A program made the position numbers and the translations under genes. From contig OX345647.1 of NCBI GenBank assembly GCA_947044365.1, forward strand, positions 5,219,510 through 5,283,509: DNA of 64,000 nt. Direction: 5' to 3'. Position 1 is the stretch's first letter; every line of letters starts with the position of its first letter. A model generated the notes under the pieces. It was not told where the DNA came from and ran no database searches. It saw only the letters and a program-made list of their open reading frames with translations. This document shows, piece after piece, positions 49,910-60,737 of the stretch. The stretch comes from Petrosia ficiformis. Taxonomy: Eukaryota; Porifera; Demospongiae; Haplosclerida; Petrosiidae.

Positions 49910-50266
49910 TTATTTCTTATTGTGAGGTATAATAGTTTGCACTTGTTCAATATCTCTTGTCACAAAAACTCCAAGATAATTATCCCTGTCTACACTTGAC
50001 TCATCTCTCCTGGGGTTTGGAGTTGATGTAGTCTTAGCACCAGTTACTGTCTTGATGGAAACTCTTTTGATGTCTTTTTTTCCAGTAACAAATACTGATG
50101 ATGCTGACTTGTTATGTTCACTGACTGTTACACTATCCTCTGCAGTCCACTCCATTGTTTGCACTTGTTCAATATCTCTTGTCACAAAAACTCCAACATA
50201 ATTATCCATGTCTATACTTGACTCATCTGTGCTGGGGTTTGGAGGTGATGCAGTGTGAGTACTCAT
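49910..50266 (-). CDS. EWTA-module ORF E, two full modules, 118 aa
   Basis: Starts MSTHTASPPNPSTDESSIDM, with an in-frame stop 12 nt upstream, which supports this ATG. It reads DNYVGVFVTRDIEQVQ, MEWTAEDSVTVSEHNKSA, SSVFVTGKKDIKRVSIK, TPNPRRDESSVDRDNYLG, VFVTRDIEQVQ and ends IIPHNKK. This is the longest uninterrupted version of the 74-residue form. Its predicted protein is identical to that at 59947-60303. It lies 65 bp from satellite array 3. Polar, no signal peptide, no membrane segment; function unknown. Confidence 0.55.
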   Translation of the reverse strand: MSTHTASPPNPSTDESSIDMDNYVGVFVTRDIEQVQTMEWTAEDSVTVSEHNKSASSVFVTGKKDIKRVSIKTVTGAKTTSTPNPRRDESSVDRDNYLGVFVTRDIEQVQTIIPHNKK

Positions 50267-50335
50267 TGCTATTTTTTATGTTTTTGTGGTGTGTCTGCTA
50301 TTGATGATAGAGGAAACACTAAGCCCTTTTAATAG

Positions 50336-50697
50336 ATTCACCTAATGATGTATTACTAGAAACAGCTTCACTGGTGTATAATGTAGTTACTATTAATAGA
50401 TTCACCTAATGATGCATTACTATAAATAGCTTCACGATGTATAATGTAGTTACTATTAATAGATTCAACTAATGATGCATTACTAAAAATAGCTTCACTG
50501 ATGTATAATGTAGTTACTATTAATAGATTCACTTAATGATGCATTACTATAAATAGATTCACTGATGTATAATGTAGTTACTATTAATAGATTCACCTAA
50601 TGATGCATTACTATAAATAGCTTCACTGGTGTATAATGTAGTTACTATTAATAGATTCACCTAATGATGCGTTACTATAAATAGCTTCACTGATGTA
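50336..50697. repeat. 64-bp dimeric satellite array 3 (about 5 units)
   Basis: Same unit and boundary phrase as arrays 1 and 2. Confidence 0.95.
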
Positions 50698-51239
50698 TGA
50701 TAAATGTTAGCGCATGCTGCATGAATCATTGTCGATTATATTAATGATAGTTTAGATGCAATTTTAATAACAGTTTTCAACAATAATGCAGCACAGTCCA
50801 GTATTGTGAGTTTGTTCGGTATAACATCATGCAGGCTCTTAATTGAACTGCTCATCGCATATTATCTACATTTCATTTGTTCCTTCATGCAACATCTACA
50901 TTTCAATTGTCCCCTTATTTACATTTCACTTGGTCCTTCATGTATTCTCAAAATCTTTAAGACTGTGTGGACATAAAAATTATATCTTTGGCAATGAGAT
51001 ATTATACACAATAATATAAAATTCCACACTTTACACTAAACTCTACAACACATAAAAATTAGATGTATGTATGTACATGAATGATAGAAAGAAAGAAGGT
51101 ATTTCCTGCAACATGAAACATCTGACTTATATAAAAATAATTATAAAATAATTATTTAGTAATACACATAGAAAAAGTCACATGAAATGTCTTACTTATT
51201 TGTGAGGTATAATATTTAGCATTGGTTCAATATCTCTTG

Positions 51240-51833
51240 TCATGCAACATAATTATCCCTGTCTACACTTGACTCGTCTCTTCTGGGGTTTGGAGTTGAT
51301 GTAGTCTCTGTACCAGTTACTATCTTGATGGCAACTCTTTTGATGTCTTCTTTTCCAGTAACAAATACTGATGATGCAGACTTGTTACATTCAGTGCACT
51401 CCATTGTTTGCACTGGTTCAATATCTAAAACTCCAACGTAATTATCCCTGTCTACATTTGACTCATCTCTCCCATGGTTTGGAGGTGATGTAGTCTCAGT
51501 ACCAGTTACTATCTTGATGGAAAGTCTTTTGATGTCTTCTTTTCCAGTAACAAATACTGATGATGCAGACTTGTTACATTCAGTGCACTCCATTGTTTGC
51601 ACTGGTTCAATATCTAAAACTCCAACGTAATTATCCCTGTCTACATTTGACTCATCTCTCCCATGGTTTGGAGGTGATGTAGTCTCAGTACCAGTTACTA
51701 TCTTGATGGAAACTCTTTTGATATCTTGTTTTCCAGTAACAAATAGTGATGATGTCGAGATGTTAAGGGCAGTGTTTGTTAGACTTTGCTGTGCACACCA
51801 TTCCACAAGGGTAGTGCAATCCATGGTATACAC
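51240..51833 (-). CDS. EWTA-module ORF F, three modules, 197 aa
   Basis: Best example of the family. The first module starts MDCTTLVEWCAQQSLTNTAL. Two exact-length 63-residue repeats follow, each with GVLDIEPVQTMECTECNKSA, SSVFVTGKEDIKR, SIK or AIK, TGTETTS, (P/T)PN(H/P)(G/R)RDES and VDRDNY. The last ends YVA then stop. The period is 189 bp and copy number differs by one whole unit from ORF C in S2. The module has a conserved acidic-basic pattern, a Trp in the EWTA form and two Cys in the MECTEC form. No known domain is recognised. The neighbouring gene is ELMOD copy 3 on the same strand, but no join between them is evident. Confidence 0.55.
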   Translation of the reverse strand: MYTMDCTTLVEWCAQQSLTNTALNISTSSLFVTGKQDIKRVSIKIVTGTETTSPPNHGRDESNVDRDNYVGVLDIEPVQTMECTECNKSASSVFVTGKEDIKRLSIKIVTGTETTSPPNHGRDESNVDRDNYVGVLDIEPVQTMECTECNKSASSVFVTGKEDIKRVAIKIVTGTETTSTPNPRRDESSVDRDNYVA

Positions 51834-52019
51834 AGTTTGGATATTTTGCCGGACTGTAGTATACTATATAATCCCGTCTAGTCGAGTGAAGGTGTAGGGA
51901 TAATACTGAATAATGAATATGATTATAAGCACAGGAAGTGAGCCCACAATGATAGTAGCATGCGTGGGAAATAAAAGCAGAGTTGTGGGGAAGAAAGGAG
52001 CGTCGAGCGTCAGAGATAG

Positions 52020-52055
<36 letters not shown>

Positions 52056-52392
52056 CAAGTAAAAACACCGTTTGAGGGAGAGGAAGGAAGGCAGGCTTAT
52101 ATGGTAGACTTAAAAATTATTGCAACATGAAAATAAGTGTAATGAAAGCCACTTATCACAGGGGTGTCACACAATTTATGCCCATATTTAGTCTCATGTA
52201 ACCAGCCCCTACCACTCTTCAATGGTCGCAAAAAAATCTTATTGGGCGTGGCATAAGCATAATCCAGAAATAGCCAAAGTTTTAATTTACAATTTTTTGC
52301 CACTTAAAATGAAAAGGTGTATATATTATACCTAATATCTATGAATTAATAATAAATTAATAACAACATGACATAGTAATCAGTTACATGTA

Positions 52393-54868
52393 TTATGATA
52401 AAGAGAGTTTTACAGAGACAGGTCTTTCACATAACTCTTTCTTCAGTTCAGTTGAGAACTGATCTTTAATACGAGGAAATGACATCACATTATCAGGTTT
52501 AGAGTCAGACCAAAACTGATTAAAATTATATGTTATGTAACCTAAAAATAGAATATAAATAGAATATAAATAAATTTATAAACTTTGAGAAGTCAAATCA
52601 TTTAAGTTACTCTGGCTTTTCGGCATGTATTTTTGTCTGTCAGTCTCTGTCTACATGTGTTTATCTGTTAGTCTATCTATTTACATTGTATTTGTCAGTC
52701 TATTAATATCATAATTATATTCATTATCTTACAATAAACCTCTAAGAAGTCCATTAGTGTAACAGCTTCTCTGTCTTGCGCTATTGTATAATAGTAATAA
52801 TCCATTGTACCATTATTCAACCATGTGACCAGTATACTGGTAAGATTAATACCAGTAATAGCATATGGGTAGCTGGATTAATAAAACAAAGAACGGATAA
52901 GAATGGACAGATGAAATTGTTTTAATAGAAATAACAATGGTAAGCAATAATGGTTGACCAATGGTCAGTAGGTAACTGGTTGATTTGTAACTAGTGATAG
53001 AGGTTAGTAGGTAATTGGTAATAATAGTCAATTGGTAAATGATGATAATGTTTAATATGTAACTGGTCAATTGGTAACTACTCACTAACTAGTGATAATA
53101 ATAAATTGGTGATAATGGTCCATTGGTTACTAACCCTTTGGATGGATGTTGTGAATTGCTCAACACTTTTCTTGCTTTATCATTATATGTCTCAGCAAAA
53201 TACCTACAAGAAGATTACATGTAATATCCGATTGAATAACTAGTTTTCAAGTCTTTTCGATCTGGTTGCAGTTAAGAGTTGCTGCAAAGATCTAAAGCAA
53301 CATTCTAAATATAACATAATGCAAAAACAACACAAATTACATAATAACACTGTGCTGAATGCAAGGAACCTACTATTAACATGTACATGTATACATGGAT
53401 ATACATGTAAATGTATATAAGTACATGTACATGTACCTATGCAAAAACAACACAGTACATAGTAACACTGTACTGAATGCAAGGAGCCTACTATTAACAT
53501 GTACATGTACCTATTATTATGAACACTTGTATTTACTGTTGTATTAATAATGGTGTATGAATATATAACGAATGCTTACACAAGACAATGGAGTCCCAGT
53601 AAACCCATTCCTCTAAAGTCTGTTGCTGGGTCGGTACCCTGGAAACCAATCTGTCCCCATTTTTTAGTAATACGTGATTCCAGAGCTACGTGTGGCATCA
53701 GAAGACTCCATAACTATGAACAGAAATATATATATCTATCTATCTATCATCCATCTATCTATCTCTGTCAATATTATTCATTCCATCCATTGATCCGTCC
53801 ATCCATCCATCCATCCATTCATCCATCCATCCATCCATCCATCTATCTGTCCATTTATCCATCCATCCATCCATCGATCCATCCTCTTGTACCTTCATTA
53901 GCATTTGTTCATGTTCAGTATTCTCTTGTGAATATATTTCGGTACGCATCTTTTCTATCTCACTTTTCAATACATTCAATGAAATTACTTGCATCAGACA
54001 AGGGTTCAAACGAACAATAAAACTAAAGAAACACAAGATGCCCATCAAAAGATAAATTTTTAGATGGACAATATGAACAGAGCATAGAATCCCTCTATCC
54101 AGATAAGAGGGGTGTCCTCATTTTAGGGGCTAATTTATGTTATAAAGTTTGAAACATTTTTAAGTGTCCTTAATACAGGGATGTCTTCAATACAGGGGTG
54201 TCCTCAATACAGGGGTGTCTTCAATACAGGGGTGTCCTCAATACAGGGGTGTCTCAATACAGTTAGTTTAGAATAGAGGGATTCCAATGTATATATATAA
54301 TCCTCATCTACCAGTGGAGGATCGGATATATCTCTGCTTACCTTGGGTGCTTATCTTTACTGATTTTCTTTACTCTTAGGATAGTTTGTAAAGCAACTTC
54401 AGGTTGACAGTCTCCACTACCATCTCTGGAGATAGTACGTAAAGCCTAACGAGATCAGGAATGGATGGATAGATTGAAAGACAAATCAATAAATAGATGA
54501 ATGGATAGATAGATAGATAGATGGATGGATAAATAAATGGACGAATATATTGATAACTTATCATTACCTCATTTCTTGATGCCTTCAAAGATCCAGCTAT
54601 AAACAAAGAATAATTAATTTTATTAATAAATAATTCAACATCACCCATCCATGACAATGTGAATGTTGCTTCTATCCATCCATCTACTTATCCATCCATT
54701 CATCTATCCATCCACCTATCACTTCATTCATTGTGTACCTATTCTGGAAGATCTCTGAGGTAAGTAAGTCTCTCTCTGACATATTCTTTGAAGTTCACAC
54801 TGCCCAGTAAATATTCTCAACATCCATTTCCATGATCTCCAAAACAACAGAGAAAACCACCCAGACAT
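52393..54868 (-). CDS. ELMOD2: ELMO-domain protein (ELMOD1/2 type), copy 3, intact, 294 aa
   Basis: Exons: 54868-54739, 54596-54568, 54445-54342, 54022-53893, 53713-53580, 53203-53135, 52872-52733, 52541-52393; all exon lengths equal those of copy 2 and the frame is open. Differences by eye include SKDKHP for NKDKDP at the end of exon 3, ASRNE for ASRSE in exon 2 and LGLHCLV for LGLQCLV. The GAP motif [19 protein letters not shown] is unchanged. With copy 2 this gives two apparently functional tandem paralogues. The intron before exon 5 carries an extra tandem duplication of acacagtacatagtaac type sequence. Confidence 0.87.
54168..54262. repeat. 17-bp minisatellite in ELMOD intron, copy 3
   Basis: About six units of ttcaatacaggggtgtc, the longest of the three homologous arrays. 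Confidence 0.8.
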
Positions 54869-55202
54869 ACTATATATACCAGCCACACCCCTTTATTAAA
54901 ACATTTCTGGGTGGTATATATGTGTATCTGGTTGCATGATAAAACGAATGTCCTCCGTACAGTTGAACTATTAAATACAAATCAATGAATTATTTTGATT
55001 GTCTACAAACACTACTATAATTTGTACTCCAACTATGGAGTGTCCCCAAGTCTGGAGTGTCCATGTAGTGGAGAGAACACTGATCTTGTCAACATACAAT
55101 AATAACATTAGAGATAATTATAATGCCTATAATTATGAATGTAGGCCAGTAGATATATCTTGATAAGGTATATGGTATTTTCCAATATTGCTTAATACAT
55201 AC

Positions 55203-55296
55203 CAGTTACTGCATCATGCTTATAATAATGGTTTTGTAAATTAGTCTGTTGAGCAGACTGTCCCAATGTAAAAGCAGAGGCGAAAGGTCTGCTCAT
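55203..55296 (-). other. Candidate first coding exon, S3
   Basis: Identical frame to 45816-45909 (MSRPFASAFTLGQSAQQTNL...) with the same GTATGT donor. Confidence 0.4.
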
Positions 55297-55404
55297 CAGG
55301 CTAGTTGTAAGTGTAGTGTGGTAGTTTATAGTGCATCGCTTTAATAATAATAATTAATAACTTAATGAAATTATAATAAATTATATTCGTCACATTAAAA
55401 TATT

Positions 55405-55673
55405 TCATTTTTCATTCCTACTTCCATTTCTCAATCTAGGTGATAAAGAAGGTGTGTCCTCTACTACACTAACCCACAAGTAACAACAAGCAAAGTTAAT
55501 AACATCACTAATATGTTGCTGTTCCGCTTCAATATTAGCCGTAAGGTTCCTTTCTTCGTAAGGTATTCCACCTTCTTTGGGCTTTCGATAGAGGCATAAA
55601 GTCCTTGTTGGTGTCCATCACGATCTGATATCAGCATTACAAACATGTCGTGCCATCCTTCATTTATAATTAC
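55405..55673 (-). pseudogene. Last exon of an unrecognised gene (S3 copy), frameshifted
   Basis: Copy of 46022-46291. One base is missing (tcgatagaggcat against tcgatagatggcat), so the frame after QQGLYA changes and ends early at CGLV. The S2 copy is therefore the reference. Confidence 0.65.
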
Positions 55674-55949
55674 CTGTGAGGAGGAGAAATAGGATGTGAT
55701 GATTAGTACATGAGAAAGGAAGAAGGAGAGAGGGAGGAGTGGAAAGAGAAAAGGAAAAAGGGGAGGAGGAGGAATGGGAAGATAAGGAGACAAAGGAGGA
55801 ATGAAGAAGAGGCTTATGTCATTAAAGAGGAGGCTTGTACTTTCTTCATGTAATAATTAGAAACATGTTCACTTCTATAAATATAAAACTACACCCAACC
55901 CCTGATACTGCTGAGAATAATTTTACGATATCATAATGATGAAGATAGA

Positions 55950-56888
55950 CTAATGTCTTACTGTATAAATATCTGTGCTATTTTCAAATGATTTAAAACT
56001 GTCGTTGAATCGAGCTCTATACAAATGAAAGAATGAAGGAGTATTGTCGTTAATGTTTATTGTTGTGGTCAATAAATATATAATGAGATTTATTGAATAG
56101 ATTATATACATGTAATGTCCAGTCGTTGGAGATATGTATGATTCACCACGGGATCGCTTTGCCTTAGTTTCTGCTCTCTTCCAAGTCTCTGGCCGTGCTG
56201 GAGTAGTTGTGCTGGATGAGGATGATGCTCCTGGTACTCGAGGGGATGTCATCTCCTTTCTACACGTGTTCAGTAACTTCAGTAGTGTTACCGTTATATT
56301 TGTGTCAACAGTTCCTTCTGTCAAATACCTTGCTATAATACCTGAAGAAGATAGAGCTATGATTGCATTAATCCTCTTCCCCCTTGAAAGTAAAGTATGT
56401 TTAATTGCCCTTTCACCTCTGATAGCATATCCACATTTCCTCAAAAAGGTTCTCCTGTCACTCCCAGTTTCATCCAGCCAAACTAGTACTCTACGATTAT
56501 ACAAAAACATGTGTGCCATAAACATACCTCTCAAACTACTTGATCTTTGAAATGCTATTCGCTGCACCTTCTTTCTAGTTAATCCATACCTTCTAAGGAT
56601 GCGGCATACTGTAGGAATAGAAACCTTAACTCTTGTTGCTCTGTATATTACTTCACAAAACTCCTGTAAATGTGTAGTTGGACACTCTAAAGCAAGGCCA
56701 ATTATAAACATTTCATGATAGTCATCAAGAATGTGTAGTTGTGGTCTCCTTGTATGTGATGTGCATTGACTGACATCACCAGTTTCTTCAAAATGTTTCA
56801 AGGTCCTGACTACAGTTCCAAAACCAATGCATAACCTGTGAGCTATGCTTCTGTAAGTTTGATATTGTGATGTTAGCCTTAACCACAC
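55950..56888 (-). CDS. IS630/Tc1-like transposase ORF fused to host-like tail (S3)
   Basis: 312 residues, almost identical to 46652-47605. It has RSRGES for RSCCES and lacks five residues near the junction (HLYRARFNDS against HLYMYRALEERFNDS). The loss is made of two separate gaps of 6 and 9 nt, so the frame into the tail exon is kept. Same missing catalytic residues as the S2 copy. Confidence 0.7.
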   Translation of the reverse strand: MWLRLTSQYQTYRSIAHRLCIGFGTVVRTLKHFEETGDVSQCTSHTRRPQLHILDDYHEMFIIGLALECPTTHLQEFCEVIYRATRVKVSIPTVCRILRRYGLTRKKVQRIAFQRSSSLRGMFMAHMFLYNRRVLVWLDETGSDRRTFLRKCGYAIRGERAIKHTLLSRGKRINAIIALSSSGIIARYLTEGTVDTNITVTLLKLLNTCRKEMTSPRVPGASSSSSTTTPARPETWKRAETKAKRSRGESYISPTTGHYMYIIYSINLIIYLLTTTININDNTPSFFHLYRARFNDSFKSFENSTDIYTVRH

Positions 56889-57078
56889 TATTCTCCAACG
56901 TTATCTCTATTGACTGTAAGGCTTTCTCCTGCAGTCCACTCCATTGTCTGGCTAAATATCTAATATCTCTTGTGCAGTCCACTCACTAACTCGTACAACG
57001 GATATCATTGTGGTAACGTTTTGTGCGACTTTGTTCACAAGAAGTCATAATACTCTAGACAGCTATACTATACTTTAA

Positions 57079-57742
57079 GGTGGTACTAGGGAGTGGGCGG
57101 ATGCGACTCCAATCAGTTTCAAAATAGAATATTATATAATATGACTCTAACCTGGTGTAATGGCAACCTTCATATCTTCTAATCACCTTTATAGGGTCCT
57201 GGAATTGATAAAACATATATAAAATGTCCATTCTTGCCATCTTAATAAGTACAAAACGGAGAAAGCCACGCCCACCAATCATGGCGTGCACCAAGTACAA
57301 TGCATTTAGAGAAAACAAATAGAGCCGTTTTCTGGAAATTCATTTTACTTTTATAGTTACAAGAGGCTGAAGAAAGCTGAATTCTGTAGCTTTTCACTGA
57401 AACCATAAAATTTACCTTTCTAGACACTACCAAACTCCGATCTTTCTCAGAGAGCAACTACAGTTACCCCGCCATCTTTCTCAGAGAGCAACTACAGTTA
57501 CCCCGCCATTGTTTCCCACCCACCGCCCCCTCCACCACCCGTGGGCCGTGTTTAGCTTTGTTTCTGAAAATAAACTCACCTGAAAATAAACTATCAGTCA
57601 AAACATTTAGGCCCAATAATTATACCGCCGGGTGGGTGTGGCTTCCAAAAAATACAGAATGGAACCAGATTGTATGCAGCAAGAAGCTTGCAAGACTAGA
57701 AACTGATTGGAGTAGCATCCGCCCACGGAAAAGACTACAACC
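57079..57742. mobile_element. 664-bp non-autonomous element with TTAA target duplication
   Basis: Flanked by TTAA at 57075-57078 and 57743-57746. S2 has the empty site with one TTAA at 47792-47795. Ends are inverted repeats of roughly 40-45 bp: outer GGTGGTAC... and (reverse complement) GGTTGTAG..., sharing gggcggatgc and actccaatcagtttc. Inside, a 35-bp stretch containing tctttctcagagagcaac is tandemly duplicated (57440-57510). TTAA insertion is the hallmark of piggyBac elements, although the usual CCC terminus is not seen. No transposase is encoded. Confidence 0.88.
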
Positions 57743-58057
57743 TTAAAACTTTTTTAAAAACAGCCGCCATGGCGGTTTTTTTTTTTTAAATTTCCGTTCC
57801 GTAGCTCCACCCTGATGGGACATTACTCGTGACATTACTGTCGTTTCCAGTAATCTTGCAACGGCGCTCTCAAACCGGAGATGACTTAACTATACTTACA
57901 ATAGTAAACATCACCACATGATCAGAGTAAATTGATTGGCTAAATGTTATAGAGTCTACCACACCCATTCCCGTTTTGGCATTTTTTGTTGCAAGATTGA
58001 TCAAATGACGAGTTAGTGAGTGGACTGCACAAGAGATATTAGATATTTAGCCAGACA

Positions 58058-58327
58058 ATGGAGTGGACTGCAGGAGAAAGCCTTACAGTCAATAGAGATA
58101 ACAAATCAATTTCAGTATTTATTACTGGAAAAGAAGATCAGAAACTAGTTCCCATCAAAAGAGAAGAAACAGTAACTGGTACTGAGACTATATCAACTCC
58201 AAACCCCAGGAAAGATGAGTCAAGTGTAGACATGGATAATTATGTTGGAGGTTTTGTGACAAGAGATATTGAACCAGTGCAAGCAATGGAGTGGACTGCA
58301 GAAGATAGTGTAACAATCAGTGAATAA
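58058..58327 (+). pseudogene. EWTA-module ORF G, interrupted
   Basis: 89 residues: MEWTAGESLTVNRDNKSI, SVFITGKEDQKLVPIK, TPNPRKDESSVDMDNYVG, GFVTRDIEPVQAMEWTAEDS, VTISE then TAA. ORF D in S2 has TAT at the same codon and continues SEYNKS. The module sequence continues in frame beyond the stop to about 58482. The 100 bp upstream match the 5' region of the transposase ORFs. Confidence 0.5.
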
Positions 58328-58499
58328 AACAAGTCAGTATCATCATTATTTGTTACTGGAAGAGAAGATCAGAAACTAGTTCCCATCAAAAGAGAAGAAA
58401 TATTAACTGCTACTGAACTCCAAACCCCAGAAGAGATAAGACAAGTGCAGACGTGCAGGGGTAAATGTTTTGGAGATTTGTAACTGAGATATTGAACCA

Positions 58500-59946
58500 G
58501 TGCTAAATTTATTATACCTCTCCTATTAAAAAAAGAAGTGCAACATTTGATGTTGTTTTTGTCACAGTGTTGTAGAGAATTTTTATTATCTACGTACAAA
58601 ATGTTAATAAGTCATGTTGCAGGAAATACCACCTTTCTATCTATCTATCTATGTACATGCTTCTATGTATCTATCTACATGTATGTATCTATTATTTTTC
58701 AAATGTAAAATTTCTTATATTATTTTCAACAATGGTAGCACTGCCAAAGATAATATTCTTGTCAATGATGGAACTAGTGAAATAGATAATGGGCCGAGAT
58801 TAGGAGTCTGCATGTTGTTATACATAAAGACAAGTGCTGAATTATACATATACTAACATGGTCTTCTCCATTAGTTGCTTCAAATTATCCAACCAATATG
58901 AAATGGCATTAATAAATAATAATTCACAAGTCGTTACATACTAACAATACTAGTTTAAATATTAGTAGAGAAGATGTGTGTAGTGAATATTAAAGGAGTG
59001 TGAGATAATTAATGGGAATATTATATCTGATCCAGTAATACTGGTTCCTTTCAGTGAGTCTATACTCTTATGTTAACATGCATGTTATAGATTCCTATAC
59101 GTTCACTTCAGTCTCTCACTCATAATAAAGACAGCGATACAGTATTACTAACATGGTCTTCTTCAGTAGTTGCTTCAAACTATCCTGTAGTATTCCAATA
59201 TGAAGTTATATCTATAAATAAATATCTAATTCCAAACATAAATTCATTATAGTAGTTACACAATGTCTAGAGTCATGACAATGACCAAATTTAATATTTA
59301 TTATTAATAGAAACATTGTACTGCTATTTATAGTAACATTATCTATAATATCTACCATTAATGGTAACACTGAACAGACTATCAGATATTTATAGTAACA
59401 GGTTTATTTTCAAGTGTTATTTGTACAGACTGTAACAGAAACAACCCTCCCTCTTCAGTGTGTTGCAAAGGAAAATGGATGTGGAACATTTATAATCATA
59501 TAGCAGCAGTCCAATGTATGGTCACTTGTCTATTGAACTCCCATTTGCAATTTATATTTATTTCCAGTCAAGATTTGCAAGTTAGGAAAAGGATTTGTTA
59601 ATACATATACGCTTTGCTAATAACTATACAAATCACTCAAAAATTTGTAAAAAAAAATTAGTTATACATATTTGTGGAGTGGTATGAAATTTCATATTAC
59701 ACTATCATATTAGCAATGCTAACATGAATCTATTTTAAAATCTCATAAAAAAATTTTTATACTATGTTTATTATTATCATTTTACATTTTGAAGATATAA
59801 TAATATAACATTCCACACTAAAAAATAGATGCATGTATGTACATGAATGATAGAAAGAAAGAAGGTATTTCCAAAACATGTGACTTATTTAGATAATTAT
59901 TCGATATTATTCTACAACACAAAAAAAGTCACATGAAATGTCTTAC
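58500..59946. other. Non-coding spacer of S3
   Basis: Colinear with 48260-49909, with small deletions (for example the tgcgtgggtgtctgtcttgg stretch near 49550 is missing). No gene seen. Confidence 0.5.
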
Positions 59947-60303
59947 TTATTTCTTATTGTGAGGTATAATAGTTTGCACTTGTTCAATATCTCTTGTCAC
60001 AAAAACTCCAAGATAATTATCCCTGTCTACACTTGACTCATCTCTCCTGGGGTTTGGAGTTGATGTAGTCTTAGCACCAGTTACTGTCTTGATGGAAACT
60101 CTTTTGATGTCTTTTTTTCCAGTAACAAATACTGATGATGCTGACTTGTTATGTTCACTGACTGTTACACTATCCTCTGCAGTCCACTCCATTGTTTGCA
60201 CTTGTTCAATATCTCTTGTCACAAAAACTCCAACATAATTATCCATGTCTATACTTGACTCATCTGTGCTGGGGTTTGGAGGTGATGCAGTGTGAGTACT
60301 CAT
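59947..60303 (-). CDS. EWTA-module ORF H, identical protein to ORF E
   Basis: 118 residues with the same predicted sequence as 49910-50266, including the upstream in-frame stop. Adjacent to satellite array 4. Confidence 0.55.
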   Translation of the reverse strand: MSTHTASPPNPSTDESSIDMDNYVGVFVTRDIEQVQTMEWTAEDSVTVSEHNKSASSVFVTGKKDIKRVSIKTVTGAKTTSTPNPRRDESSVDRDNYLGVFVTRDIEQVQTIIPHNKK

Positions 60304-60366
60304 TGCTATTTTTTATGTTTTTGTGGTGTGTCTGCTATTGATGATAGAGGAAACACTAAGCCCTTT

Positions 60367-60737
60367 TAATAGATTCACCTAATGATGTATTACTAGAAAC
60401 AGCTTCACTGGTGTATAATGTACTTACTATTAATAGATTCACCTAATGATGCATTACTATTAATAGCTTCACTGATGTATAATGTAGTTACTATTAATAG
60501 AGTCACCTAATGATGCATTACTATTAATAGCTTCACTGATGTATAATGTAGATACTATTAATAGATTCACTTAATGATGCATTACTATAAATAGCTTCAC
60601 TGATGTATAATGTAGTTACTATTAATAGATTCACCTAATGATGCATTACTATTAATAGGTTCACTGATGTATAATGTAGTTACTATTAATAGATTCACCT
60701 AATGATGCGTTACTATAAATAGCTTCACTGATGTATG
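60367..60737. repeat. 64-bp dimeric satellite array 4 (about 5 units)
   Basis: Same unit; here several second halves read ttactattaatagcttcac, closer to the first half. Confidence 0.95.

Larger units (their letters stand above)
40455..50330. repeat. Segmental duplication unit S2 (about 9.9 kb)
   Basis: Runs from ttaattagagtgttactata to the next satellite array. Contains a TIMM17 exon, satellite array 2, module ORF C, ELMOD copy 2, the gene tail, the transposase ORF, module ORF D and module ORF E. Colinear with S3 (50331-60366) at high identity by eye. Confidence 0.85.
50331..60366. repeat. Segmental duplication unit S3 (about 10.0 kb)
   Basis: Satellite to satellite, colinear with S2. Differences: fewer satellite units, no TIMM17 exon, an extra 63-residue module in ORF F, a shorter purine-rich intron, the 664-bp TTAA element at 57079-57742, and one extra module at 58020-58262. 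Confidence 0.85.
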
